A stretch of 64,000 bases of DNA. Source: Segetibacter sp. 3557_3 (lineage in GTDB: Bacteria; Bacteroidota; Bacteroidia; Chitinophagales; Chitinophagaceae). This document shows positions 47,105 to 55,305 of this stretch, piece by piece. Under the pieces are notes generated by a model. It worked only from the letters and a program-made list of their open reading frames with translations, did no database searches and had not been told where the DNA came from. Position 1 is the stretch's first letter; every line of letters starts with the position of its first letter. The translations under genes and the position numbers were made by a program. The stretch spans positions 310,001 through 374,000 of the forward strand of contig NZ_SMSK01000003.1 of the NCBI RefSeq assembly GCF_004354985.1. The letters run 5' to 3'.

Positions 47105-47815
47105 ATGAAATCAAACATAATCACTGCCGCAATTATTAGTGGCCTCCTGCTGTCATCTTCAGCCTATAGCCAAACCCAGAGCGTTGCAACACCTGCAGCC
47201 TCCTCCGACAACAAAGCAAAGTCCGACGAGGACCAGGAAAAACGGGCCGCTGAATGGATCGGTTCACTTAACCTGAACGATGCCGGTAAAGAAGCCCGCC
47301 TACGGACTGTCGTTGTTACACACTTAAAAACCATTCGCGACTGGCACAACGAACATCCCCCTTCAACTGTGCCAGCAGGCATCAACCCGGTAACCGGCAA
47401 CAAACTGAGCGACCTTGAGAGGCAGGTCATTGCCAACTCGGCAATGCCGAAGTCAGTTCATGAAAACCTCATGTCGGGTTTAAGAAAGGACCTCACTGAA
47501 GACCAGGTGGAACTGGTGTTGGATAAATACACCATTGGTAAAGTGGCGTTCACGATGAATGGGTACAAGTCCATCGTTCCCAACATGACCGAAAAGGAGG
47601 AATCTACAATCCTCGCCTTTTTAAAACAGGCGCGCGAGCAGGCGGTGGATTATAAAAACATGAACCAGATCTCTGCAATATTCGAGATCTATAAAACAAA
47701 GTCGGAACAATACCTCAACAACAATGGCCGCAACTGGCGCCAGATGTACAAGGAATATACCGATGCGGTTAAAGCGAAAAAAGCTGCGGCTGCAGCTGCA
47801 AAACCCACCCAATAA
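47105..47815 (+). CDS. Secreted DUF3826 protein, second paralogue
   Basis: The 236-residue protein has a signal peptide ending in SAYSQ. The DUF3826 region includes LNDAGKEARLRTVVVTHLKTIRDWH, LTEDQVELVLDKYTIGKVAF and NMTEKEESTILAFLKQAREQAVD, matching the paralogue at 18404-19270 in its last two segments (there SLTEAQKKQIMLWLVEAREHAMD). It ends in a Lys/Ala-rich tail. Alpha-helical, with no recognisable catalytic motif. The two paralogues lie near the two ends of the pectin locus, suggesting a role tied to it; no activity is known to me. Confidence 0.85.
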   Translation: MKSNIITAAIISGLLLSSSAYSQTQSVATPAASSDNKAKSDEDQEKRAAEWIGSLNLNDAGKEARLRTVVVTHLKTIRDWHNEHPPSTVPAGINPVTGNKLSDLERQVIANSAMPKSVHENLMSGLRKDLTEDQVELVLDKYTIGKVAFTMNGYKSIVPNMTEKEESTILAFLKQAREQAVDYKNMNQISAIFEIYKTKSEQYLNNNGRNWRQMYKEYTDAVKAKKAAAAAAKPTQ

Positions 47816-47968
47816 TAGGGAAGGGGGTGGAGTTTTGGGATCGGATACACCGCATAAGTCGTAAGCGTCACAGTCTCACTGAGATGATTACTGTAAATTC
47901 AAAAACGATCTTTATAAAAGATCAGGTAATCACCTTTACGACATAAAAGGGCAAAAAATCTAAACGGT

Positions 47969-49096
47969 ATGATGAGAAGAAATCTGTTGATGTTGTTTTT
48001 AGCAACTATGTTGGCTCCCCGGGCATTTGCCCAGCTAAAACTTTGGCAACAGGGGCTTGTAGCACAGGAGTTCATTTTCGATAAAGCGCCTTTTCCCGAA
48101 AGCCATAGTGCCACCATTGAAGAGACACCAAAGGGTTTGGTTGCAGCATGGTTTGGCGGAACCAAAGAACGCAACCCCGATGTGGAGATCCGCGTAAGTC
48201 GCCGGGTAAACGGTAAATGGACAGCACCGGTGTCCGTTGCAAATGGTATACAAAACGATACCCTTCGATATCCCACATGGAACCCTGTTTTGTACCAGGT
48301 TCCTAATGGTGAGCTCCTGTTGTTTTACAAGATTGGTCCCAAGCCTTCCGAATGGAAAGGATGGATGATCTCATCGAAGGATGCGGGTATCACCTGGTCA
48401 CAGCCAAAGGCACTACCGGAAGACATAATCGGACCTGTAAAAAACAAGCCGGTGCTCGTGGGTAAAAGACTGATTTCCCCATCAAGCACCGAAGGCTCAG
48501 GTGGAAAACTGCATTTCGAGATATCGGACGATTTCGGAAAAACGTGGCGGAAAGTGGGCCCGATTAATGGTGAAGAATTCAATGCCATACAGCCCACCAT
48601 TTTCGTTCATAAGGATGGTAAGCTCCAGATATTTGCACGTAGTCGCAATCGCGCCATTCTTGAGTCGTGGTCGAAGGACAAAGGCGAAACCTGGTCACCA
48701 CTGGCGAAGTCGTCGCTGCCAAACAATGCGTCAGGATTTGATGGTGTCACCCTGAAAGATGGGCGTCACCTTTTGGTATACAACCACGTACTTGCGCCGG
48801 GTGATGAACCAAAGGGCGCTCGTACCCCGCTGCATATTGCGGTTTCAAAAGATGGTAAAAACTGGTTTGCTTCCATGTTGTTGGAGGACTCGCCGATCAG
48901 CCAGTATTCTTACCCTGCGGTTATCCAGTCGAGAGATGGTATGGTACACGTGGCGTATACCTGGAGACGTCAAAAAATCAGGTATGCAAAACTTGATCCC
49001 TCAAAATTGAAGATGATTCCGATCGTAAATGGAAAATGGCCGGACCTACCCGGCTATACCGCGCCAAAAGCTGGTGAGGTTACCGATGAGCAATAG
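47969..49096 (+). CDS. Secreted BNR/sialidase-fold protein (exo-alpha-sialidase-like family)
   Basis: The 375-residue protein has a signal peptide ending in APRAFAQ. FPESHSATIEETPKGLVAAWFGGTKE, RVSRRVNGKWTAPVSVANG, and four Asp-box-like repeats (SKDAGITW, SDDFGKTW, SKDKGETW, SKDGKNW) define a six-bladed sialidase fold. RSRNRAILESWS and SQYSYPAVIQSRDGMVHVAYTWRRQKI fit the catalytic face of the family. In pectin loci such proteins are not expected to act on sialic acid; a uronic or deoxy-keto sugar is more likely. It is the last carbohydrate gene before the transposase. Confidence 0.85.
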   Translation: MMRRNLLMLFLATMLAPRAFAQLKLWQQGLVAQEFIFDKAPFPESHSATIEETPKGLVAAWFGGTKERNPDVEIRVSRRVNGKWTAPVSVANGIQNDTLRYPTWNPVLYQVPNGELLLFYKIGPKPSEWKGWMISSKDAGITWSQPKALPEDIIGPVKNKPVLVGKRLISPSSTEGSGGKLHFEISDDFGKTWRKVGPINGEEFNAIQPTIFVHKDGKLQIFARSRNRAILESWSKDKGETWSPLAKSSLPNNASGFDGVTLKDGRHLLVYNHVLAPGDEPKGARTPLHIAVSKDGKNWFASMLLEDSPISQYSYPAVIQSRDGMVHVAYTWRRQKIRYAKLDPSKLKMIPIVNGKWPDLPGYTAPKAGEVTDEQ

Positions 49097-49133
49097 CTGT
49101 TCCCCTGGCTAAACCGTTTGAAAGTCCGGAAAA

Positions 49134-49161
49134 GAATATTAGTTTATCGCAAACTAAATTC
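49134..49161 (+). repeat. Hairpin just upstream of the Y1 transposase start
   Basis: GAATATTAGTTT and AAACTAAATTC pair, with one bulged A, around ATCGC. It lies 9-36 bp before the ATG. Position and shape resemble the subterminal hairpins of IS200-type elements or an mRNA structure that could limit translation. Confidence 0.5.
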
Positions 49162-49169
49162 TTCACTAC

Positions 49170-49643
49170 ATGAAGAAATCAAACACGTACACCAGGTTGC
49201 ACATTCATTTTGTTTTTGCGGTAAAGTTCAGGGCCGCCGTTATTGATCAACAATGGGAGGATCATTTGCACAAATACATCACCGGGATCGTTCAAAACAA
49301 CGGGCATAAAATGCTCTGCATAAATACTGTCCCGGACCATCTTCATTTCATCGCCGGCATCAACCCGACACAATCCATTTCGAAGATGATGGAGCTGGTC
49401 AAGGGCGATAGTTCCGAGTTTGTCAATAAGGAACAGTTTACCGCCAGGAAGTTTTATTGGCAAAGCGGTTTTGGAGCATTCAGTGTAAGCTATTCGCACG
49501 TCGACCGAGTTATAAAGTATATACTGAACCAAAAGCAACACCACCAGGTAAGCACGTTTAAGCAAGAGTACGTCAAGATGCTTGTCGATAACCAGGTTGA
49601 TTATAATGAGCAATATATCTTCCAGGATCTTGCGGATGATTAA
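49170..49643 (+). CDS. Single-domain Y1 (HUH) transposase, IS200/IS605 TnpA-like, possible RAYT
   Basis: The 157-residue protein has the IS200-type order: THIHFVFAVKFR-like start (RLHIHFVFAVKFR), the HUH metal motif DHLHFI with His57 and His59, FYWQSGFGAFSVS, and the nucleophile helix VIKYILNQKQHH with Tyr117 and Gln121. It should nick and rejoin single-stranded DNA at hairpins. All catalytic residues are present, so it may be active. No TnpB is nearby. About 75 bp after its stop a long array of GCCCCAGCGGGGC palindromes begins, which suggests a REP-associated tyrosine transposase rather than a simple insertion sequence. Its orientation is the same as that of its neighbours. Confidence 0.9.
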   Translation: MKKSNTYTRLHIHFVFAVKFRAAVIDQQWEDHLHKYITGIVQNNGHKMLCINTVPDHLHFIAGINPTQSISKMMELVKGDSSEFVNKEQFTARKFYWQSGFGAFSVSYSHVDRVIKYILNQKQHHQVSTFKQEYVKMLVDNQVDYNEQYIFQDLADD

Positions 49644-49819
49644 TGTTCCCCCCGTTGATTTTGTGTATATCGGAACCGTCTCAAACTCCATTGCTGGCGT
49701 ACTGAATAAATGGCTAGCCCCGCTGGGGCATCGCTTGCTGAGGGTGGTTGTTAGGTTAGCAAGTGGGTAGCCCCGCTGGGGCATTGAGTCCTCCCTCATC
49801 ACGGCAATGCATTCCCATA

Positions 49820-49852
49820 CCGTGGTAACAACATGTTGCCCCGCAGGGGCAT
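49820..49852 (+). repeat. Left inverted boundary repeat of the palindrome array
   Basis: CGTGGTAACAACATGTTGCC and the attached palindrome are the reverse complement of the sequence at 51631-51663, differing only in the two central bases of the palindrome. Confidence 0.85.
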
Positions 49853-51630
49853 GGATCCGATGTCCATGATCGCGCGCTACAACCCATTTGTTTTCAAAAT
49901 TTGTTGATCGGGTTTCATGCCCCAGCGGAGCATCCCATCAGTCACCCCATTTGTCACACAATGCAATCCATGCCCCAGCGGGGCAACCCAATGGTGCGGG
50001 ATATTGAACATAATCAATGCTGCATTTCATCAAACCGCGACAACCTCTGTGTAACATGATGGGGTCTGTGCCCGATAGCGGGTACCCAATTGCAAAATCA
50101 ATCGACAAATTGATGAGCATGTCCCAGCGCGATAATCCCCTGGGTAACCCGTATAGGAGCATGCCCCAGCGACGAAACCTACCCTGTAACACCATGCCGT
50201 CCATGCCCCAGCGGGGCAACATATCCTTAGACACGGTTCATAAATCAAATGTCCATGCCCCAGAGGGGCAACCCATTTGTGCGGGATATTGAACATAATC
50301 AATGCTACATTTCATCAAACCGCGACCACCTCTGTGTAACACGATGGGGTCTATGCCCGATAGAGGCTACGCAATTGCAAAATCAATCGACAAATTGGAT
50401 GATCACGCCCCGTCGCGATAATACACTGGGTAACCCGTATAGGTGCACGCCCCAGGGGCGAAACCTACCCTATAATCCAATGCCGTCCATGCCCGAGCGG
50501 GGCAACATATCCTTAGACACGGTTCATAAATCCAATGTCCATGCCCCAGCGGGGCAACCCATTTGTGCGGGAGGTTGAACGTAATAAATGGTGCATTTCG
50601 TCAAACCGCGACCACCTCTGTGTAACACGATGGGGCCTATGCCCGATAGGGGCTACCCAATTGGAAAATCAATCGACAAAATGGATGATCACGCCCCGTC
50701 GCGATAATACACTGGGTAACCCCTATAGGTGCACGCCCCAGCGGCGAAACCTACCCTGTCACACCATGCCGTCCATGCCCCAGCGGGGCAACCCATTGGT
50801 GCGGGATATTGAACATAATCAATGCTGCATTTCATCAAACCGCGACAACCTCTGTGTAATATGATGGGGTCTATACCCGATAGCGGCTACGCAATTGCAA
50901 AATCAATCGACAAATTGGATAAACATGCCCCAGCGCAACAATCCACTGGGTAACCCGTATAGGTGCACGCCCCAGGGCGAAACCTACCCTGTAACACCAT
51001 GCCGTCCATGCCCCAGCGGGGCAACCCATTGGTGCGGGATATTGAACATAATCAATGCTGCATTTCATCAAACCGCGACCACCTCTGTGTAACACGATGG
51101 GGTCTATGCCCGATAGAGGCTACGCAATTGCAAAATCAATCGACAAATTGGATGATCACGCCCCGTCGCGATAATACACTGGGTAACCCGTATAGGTGCA
51201 CGCCCCAGCGGCGAAACCTACCCTGTAACACCATGCCGTCCATGCCCCAGAGGGGCAACATATCATTAGACACGGTTCATAAATCGAATGTTTATGCCCC
51301 AGCGGAGCAACATATCGTTAGACACGATTCATAGATCCGGTTCCATGCCCCAGCGGGGCAACATATCATTAGACACGGTTCATAAATCGAATGTCCATGC
51401 CCCAGAGGGGCAACCCATTTGTGCGGGATATTGAACATAATCAATGCTACATTTCATCAAACCGCGACCACCTATGTGTAACACGATGGGGTCTATCCCC
51501 GATAGAGGCTACGCAATTGCAAAATCAATCGACAAATTGGATGAGCATGCCCCAGCGCAACAATCCACTGGGTAATCCGTATAGGAGCATGCCCCAGCGG
51601 CGAAACCTACCCGGTAACACAATGCCGTTC

Positions 51631-51663
51631 ATGCCCCAGCGGGGCAACATGTTGTTACCACGT
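51631..51663 (-). repeat. Right inverted boundary repeat of the palindrome array
   Basis: GGGGCAACATGTTGTTACCA, preceded by its palindrome, mirrors 49820-49852. The two enclose all six higher-order units. Confidence 0.85.
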
Positions 51664-51846
51664 CGCGCGACAAACCCTGTGTATCACGATCGGGTCCAAA
51701 CGCCATCAGGGCAACCCATCTGCTTGAATTGATTGATCGGATGTTCATGTTCCGGCGCTACCAGCCATTTGTTTTCAAAATTTGTTAATCGGGTTCCATG
51801 CCCCACCGGCGCTACCCAGTTGTTCTTGTTCGATTGCAAAACAGCC

Positions 51847-53445
51847 ATGAAAAATCTACCCATATTTGACCTCGCCATCATCATCATCTACCTCCTGACG
51901 ATGGTGTTTGTGGGTTATTATTTCTCGCGCAAAAACCGAAATTCCGACCAGTTCACCAAAGCTTCCGGCTCTATACCCGGGTGGGCAATTGGCCTATCCA
52001 TATACGCGACATTCCTGAGCAGTAATACTTTCCTGGGTGTTCCCGGAAAAGCATTTGGCTCTAACTGGAATGCTTTTGTTTTCAGCATATCCATGCCTTT
52101 CGCCGCCTGGATCGCATCAAAATATTTTGTGCCCTTTTACCGGCAAACGGGTGAAATTTCCGCTTATACCCACCTCGAAAACCGGTTTGGTCCCTGGGCG
52201 CGAACGTACACTGTTGTTTGTTTCCTCCTAACCCAACTTGCCCGCATGGGTTCCATCTTTTTTGGAATTGCCCTTAGCCTGCAGGCGCTGCTGGGTTACC
52301 CTATGGCAACGATTATGATCGTCATGGGTATTTGCATAATCCTCTATACCGTAATGGGTGGTATGGAAGCGGTAATCTGGACAGAGGTCGTACAAGGGGT
52401 AATTAAAACACTTGGTGCCCTGCTTATCCTGTACCTTATCGTTTCCGAAATGCCGGGCGGGGTTTCCGGCATTATCGATATCGGTATGCAGGAGAATAAA
52501 TTCAGCCTCGGCAGCTTGAGTCCGGATTTAACCCAGTCAACTTTTTGGGTGGTGCTTTTTTACGGGTTCTTTATCAACCTGAATAATTTTGGAATGGACC
52601 AGAATTATGTGCAGCGTTATCATACAGCTACGTCATCAAAGCAAGCCTCCCGTTCAATATGGTTGTGCGTCGCATTATATGTTCCCGCTTCATTGTTGTT
52701 CTTCATCATTGGCGCGAGCCTGTTTGCTTACTACCAGGTTCATCCCGAGATGATCGAAACGGTGAAGCTGAATGTTGCGGCCGAACGCCTCGGCGGTGGG
52801 GCGACAGCAAACCAGGTTTCCGGAATGGCTGCATCATTAACACCTGCTGATTATGGCGATAAAGTGATGCCGCATTTCATGGTCACGAAGATCCCTACCG
52901 GGCTTGTCGGGCTCATTGTATCCGCTATACTTTCGGCAGCCATGAGCACCATCAGTTCGGGAATGAACTCCTCCGCCACGGTGTTCACAATGGACATCTA
53001 TAAACGATACTTCCGCCCCAACATCGGCGAAAAAGGCAAGTTGTACACCTTGCACGTGGCTACTGTTGTATTTGGTTTACTAGGGCTCGCCACGGGCATC
53101 GCGATGATAGGCATCAAAAGCCTGCTCGATATCTGGTGGGAACTCTCCGGCATATTTGCCGGGGGTATGCTGGGATTGTTTTTGTTGGGTATCATCAGCC
53201 GGCAAACCAGGAGCCATGAAGCATTTACCGCAACCGCAATTGGCATTGTCGTAATCTTATGGATGACCTTTTCGGTTTACCTCCCCGACCGGTATGCCTT
53301 CCTGCGCAATCCATTGCACAAGAGTATGGTAATCATCGTAGGTACCTTAACAATTTTTCTTGCGGGCCTGCTGTTAACCGCAGCAAAAACAAAGGTCAAA
53401 TTAACCTTGCCGACAGAGGAGCCCGTATCCACGATTGAACCGTAG
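51847..53445 (+). CDS. Sodium:solute symporter (SSS family)
   Basis: The ATG at 51847 gives 532 residues with about 13-14 membrane segments. IFDLAIIIIYLLTMVFVGYYF opens it; SGSIPGWAIGLSIYATFLSSNTFLGVPG contains the conserved sodium-site helix; GGMEAVIWTEVVQG and ILSAAMSTISSGMNSSATVF are typical. The frame is open upstream through the repeat array, but only the ATG at 51847 precedes the first helix. It probably brings a sugar or sugar acid across the inner membrane; the next gene encodes a DapA-family aldolase, as in sialic acid and other keto-acid loci. The GC-rich array sits directly upstream and could affect expression. Confidence 0.92.
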   Translation: MKNLPIFDLAIIIIYLLTMVFVGYYFSRKNRNSDQFTKASGSIPGWAIGLSIYATFLSSNTFLGVPGKAFGSNWNAFVFSISMPFAAWIASKYFVPFYRQTGEISAYTHLENRFGPWARTYTVVCFLLTQLARMGSIFFGIALSLQALLGYPMATIMIVMGICIILYTVMGGMEAVIWTEVVQGVIKTLGALLILYLIVSEMPGGVSGIIDIGMQENKFSLGSLSPDLTQSTFWVVLFYGFFINLNNFGMDQNYVQRYHTATSSKQASRSIWLCVALYVPASLLFFIIGASLFAYYQVHPEMIETVKLNVAAERLGGGATANQVSGMAASLTPADYGDKVMPHFMVTKIPTGLVGLIVSAILSAAMSTISSGMNSSATVFTMDIYKRYFRPNIGEKGKLYTLHVATVVFGLLGLATGIAMIGIKSLLDIWWELSGIFAGGMLGLFLLGIISRQTRSHEAFTATAIGIVVILWMTFSVYLPDRYAFLRNPLHKSMVIIVGTLTIFLAGLLLTAAKTKVKLTLPTEEPVSTIEP

Positions 53446-53840
53446 TGCAAAAAAGTTTTGGTACCGGCATTTGTTCATTGACGGATCGTCGTTGCCCGCC
53501 CGGGCGCGCCAGTCGGACGGGCGTCGCATTGCGTTCGTCGGCAAACCATTGTGCAGCTGCAGCCTTAGCGGTAATATGTACACGAAAAGGCAACAGCAAA
53601 CGAAAGGTAGTTTTAGATGGACTATTATTTAATCAACCGGAACCTGCGTTGTTCCCGGTAATGATTTTACTTTGCTGCAAGGCGACGAAATCACCATTTG
53701 GATAACCGGTATTGGCACAATGGTGAACATTGTAGAATGAACCCAGGTGTCACCTTATTTGCAGCAAAAATGAAACGATAGCATATTTCAGATTATGCAC
53801 TTGCCTGCAGTTTTACACTCCATATTTTAAATGATCGTTT
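53446..53840. other. Intergenic region, 395 bp, with a dispersed element
   Basis: No supported gene. Copy K of the dispersed element with its GC-rich hairpin occupies 53451-53540. The rest (53541-53840) shows no repeat, motif or coding pattern that I can recognise. Confidence 0.6.
53451..53540 (-). repeat. Dispersed element, copy K, with GC-rich hairpin insert (53494-53522)
   Basis: AAGTTTTGGTACCGGCATTTG opens the element 6 bp after the symporter stop. The hairpin GCCCGCCCGGG ... AGTCGGACGGGC sits between CGTCGTTG and GTCGCATTGCG, the same site as in copy D. It lies where a terminator would be expected. Confidence 0.75.
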
Positions 53841-54821
53841 ATGCAATTACCTGATAAGAAATTTGTTCCTGTAATGATCACCCCGTTTAACCTTAAAGCA
53901 AAGGTTGACCTGGATGCGGTTTCAAGGCTGGTTGATTTTTACCTGGCCGCCGGGGTGAAAGGGTTTTTCGCCAATTGCCTGAGCAGCGAAATGTACAGCA
54001 TCAGCGAAGACGAAAGGCTTGACCTTACCCGGCATATTGTGCGCTATGTAAAAGGCCGGGCACCAATTGTAGCTACGGGCTCATTCGGACTTACCATCGA
54101 AGACAAAGCAGATTTTACCCAAAGGATATACGATACGGGCATCGACGCGGTTATCCTTATTACCGGGCACTATGCCAACGTCGACGATGATGACGATGTA
54201 TTGATGCGCAACTTCGACAGGATGCTCAAACTTACCGGTGATATTCCATTGGGACTATACGAATGCCCTGCGCCATACAAACGCATATTGTCGGCACCCG
54301 TATTTGAAAAGCTGGTTGCTACCAACCGCTTTGTGTATCACAAAGACACGTCAATTGAGCTGGAGCAGGTAAAAGCAAAACTTGCAATTGCGAAGAACGA
54401 TCCCAACCTGGAGTTTTATGACGCGCACACACCAAACGCGATGCATTCGCTTCAAATGGGTGCTAGAGGTATGTCGTCGATCTCGGGAAACTTTTACCCT
54501 GAGATTTTGGTCTGGATGTGCAATAACGCTTCTAATCCGGATAAGCAGGAGGAAGTAAAATGGTTGCAAGCTGAACTTTCCGCTGTTGATCCCGCCATCC
54601 ACGTGGCTTATCCAATGAGTGCAAAATACTTCCTGCGTAAACGCGGCTTACCCGTGCGTACCATCAGCCGCGCCCATGCGCTTGAGCTTACACCCCAACA
54701 AAAACAAACCCTCGACGAAATCTATGATCGCTTCACAGGCTGGTGCGACAAGCTGGATATTACTCCGGTGAATGTCGAGGAACTCATGAAGCCGTTAATA
54801 CACCTGGATCCACCGATTTAG
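53841..54821 (+). CDS. DapA/N-acetylneuraminate-lyase family aldolase or dehydratase
   Basis: The 326-residue protein is a class I TIM-barrel aldolase: FVPVMITPFNLKAKVDLDAV, a GVKGFFANCLSSEMY segment in place of the usual GTTGE loop, IVATGSFG, Tyr140 in GLYECP and the Schiff-base Lys168 in YHKDTS. The family cleaves or dehydrates 2-keto acids such as sialic acid or 2-keto-3-deoxy sugars. The loop FFANCLSSEMY differs from typical DapA, so lysine biosynthesis is unlikely. It sits between the symporter and the isomerase gene and probably handles a keto acid from pectin breakdown (inference). Confidence 0.88.
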   Translation: MQLPDKKFVPVMITPFNLKAKVDLDAVSRLVDFYLAAGVKGFFANCLSSEMYSISEDERLDLTRHIVRYVKGRAPIVATGSFGLTIEDKADFTQRIYDTGIDAVILITGHYANVDDDDDVLMRNFDRMLKLTGDIPLGLYECPAPYKRILSAPVFEKLVATNRFVYHKDTSIELEQVKAKLAIAKNDPNLEFYDAHTPNAMHSLQMGARGMSSISGNFYPEILVWMCNNASNPDKQEEVKWLQAELSAVDPAIHVAYPMSAKYFLRKRGLPVRTISRAHALELTPQQKQTLDEIYDRFTGWCDKLDITPVNVEELMKPLIHLDPPI

Positions 54822-55305
54822 TGATGAGTTATGAATTGAGAGTTATGACTTGAGCAGCTTATGTTGAATGTTGTATGTTAATTGTTGAAGGGTTCGCGTG
54901 CAGAGTTATGTAGGTCATGTAGAAGTCGGATTTAGCTTTCGGGTTATGTCCTGGGATTATTTCTCAGCGCAGCCTTAGCCATTTTAACTCTCTACGTACA
55001 AAATTCAAAGGTCAAAATCAAAAAGTAAAAAGAACGGATTCTGCGAAGTCTCTGCTCTCATTTCTCTACGGTTTAATCCGTCATTCGCTAATCCGTGATT
55101 CGCTTCTCCTGTTCTCTGCGGTAAAAAATTCAAAAGTCAAATTCAAAAATAAAAAGAAGCCCCTTTGCTGCAGAAGTTTGATGAAGTCGGGACTACATGA
55201 ATCCGTCATTCGCTAATCCGTCATCCGTTAATCGGCTTTTCTCTGCCACTCTCGTTCTCTGCGGTTTAATCCGCTAATCCGTAATCCGCAAATTTTTAAG
55301 ACAAC
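54822..55305. repeat. Word tract between aldolase and isomerase genes
   Basis: After the stop come GATGAGTTATGAATTGAGAG words; further on are CTCTGCGAAGTCTCTGCTCTC, AATCCGTCATTCGCTAATCCG (twice) and GTTCTCTGCGGTTTAATCCG (three variants), ending just before the isomerase start. About 100 bp in the middle (54890-55000) lack the words. No gene is supported. Confidence 0.85.

Larger units (their letters stand above)
49700..51815. repeat. Modular array of GCCCCAGCGGGGC near-palindromes (REP-like), 2.1 kb
   Basis: The motif ATGCCCCAGCGGGGCAAC, with variants (AGAGGGGC, AGCGGCG, GTCGCGA), recurs over twenty times, each followed by 25-35 bp of module sequence. The first two or three copies, at 49717-49729, 49770-49782 and 49838-49850, are in the reverse orientation. 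Modules are organised in a higher-order unit that occurs six times, beginning at about 49996, 50280, 50566, 50800, 51035 and 51420. All six frames contain chance open frames but none is protein-like. The symporter gene starts about 30 bp after the last motif. Confidence 0.92.

Noticed and set aside
47969-49096. True sialidase and sialic acid pathway with the DapA-like gene and sialate esterase
   Set aside because: No epimerase, ManNAc kinase or GlcNAc-6P deacetylase genes were seen and the surrounding genes are pectin-directed; the fold alone does not fix the substrate.
50017-51732. Tandem-repeat proteins of 90-120 residues with MSMPQRGN-like repeats
   Set aside because: They are translations of the palindrome array in chance open frames; both strands and several frames give similar products and none has a signal, fold or family.
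49700-51815. CRISPR array
   Set aside because: The repeats are short, imperfect palindromes, the intervening modules are reused in higher-order units and not unique, spacing is uneven, and no cas gene is present.
51733-51846. N-terminal extension of the symporter into the repeat array
   Set aside because: The extra 38 residues are encoded by array modules and precede the first membrane helix; ATG at 51847 fits the family start.
53841-54821. Housekeeping DapA for lysine synthesis
   Set aside because: The active-site loop differs from typical DapA, and the gene lies between a symporter and sugar isomerase genes.
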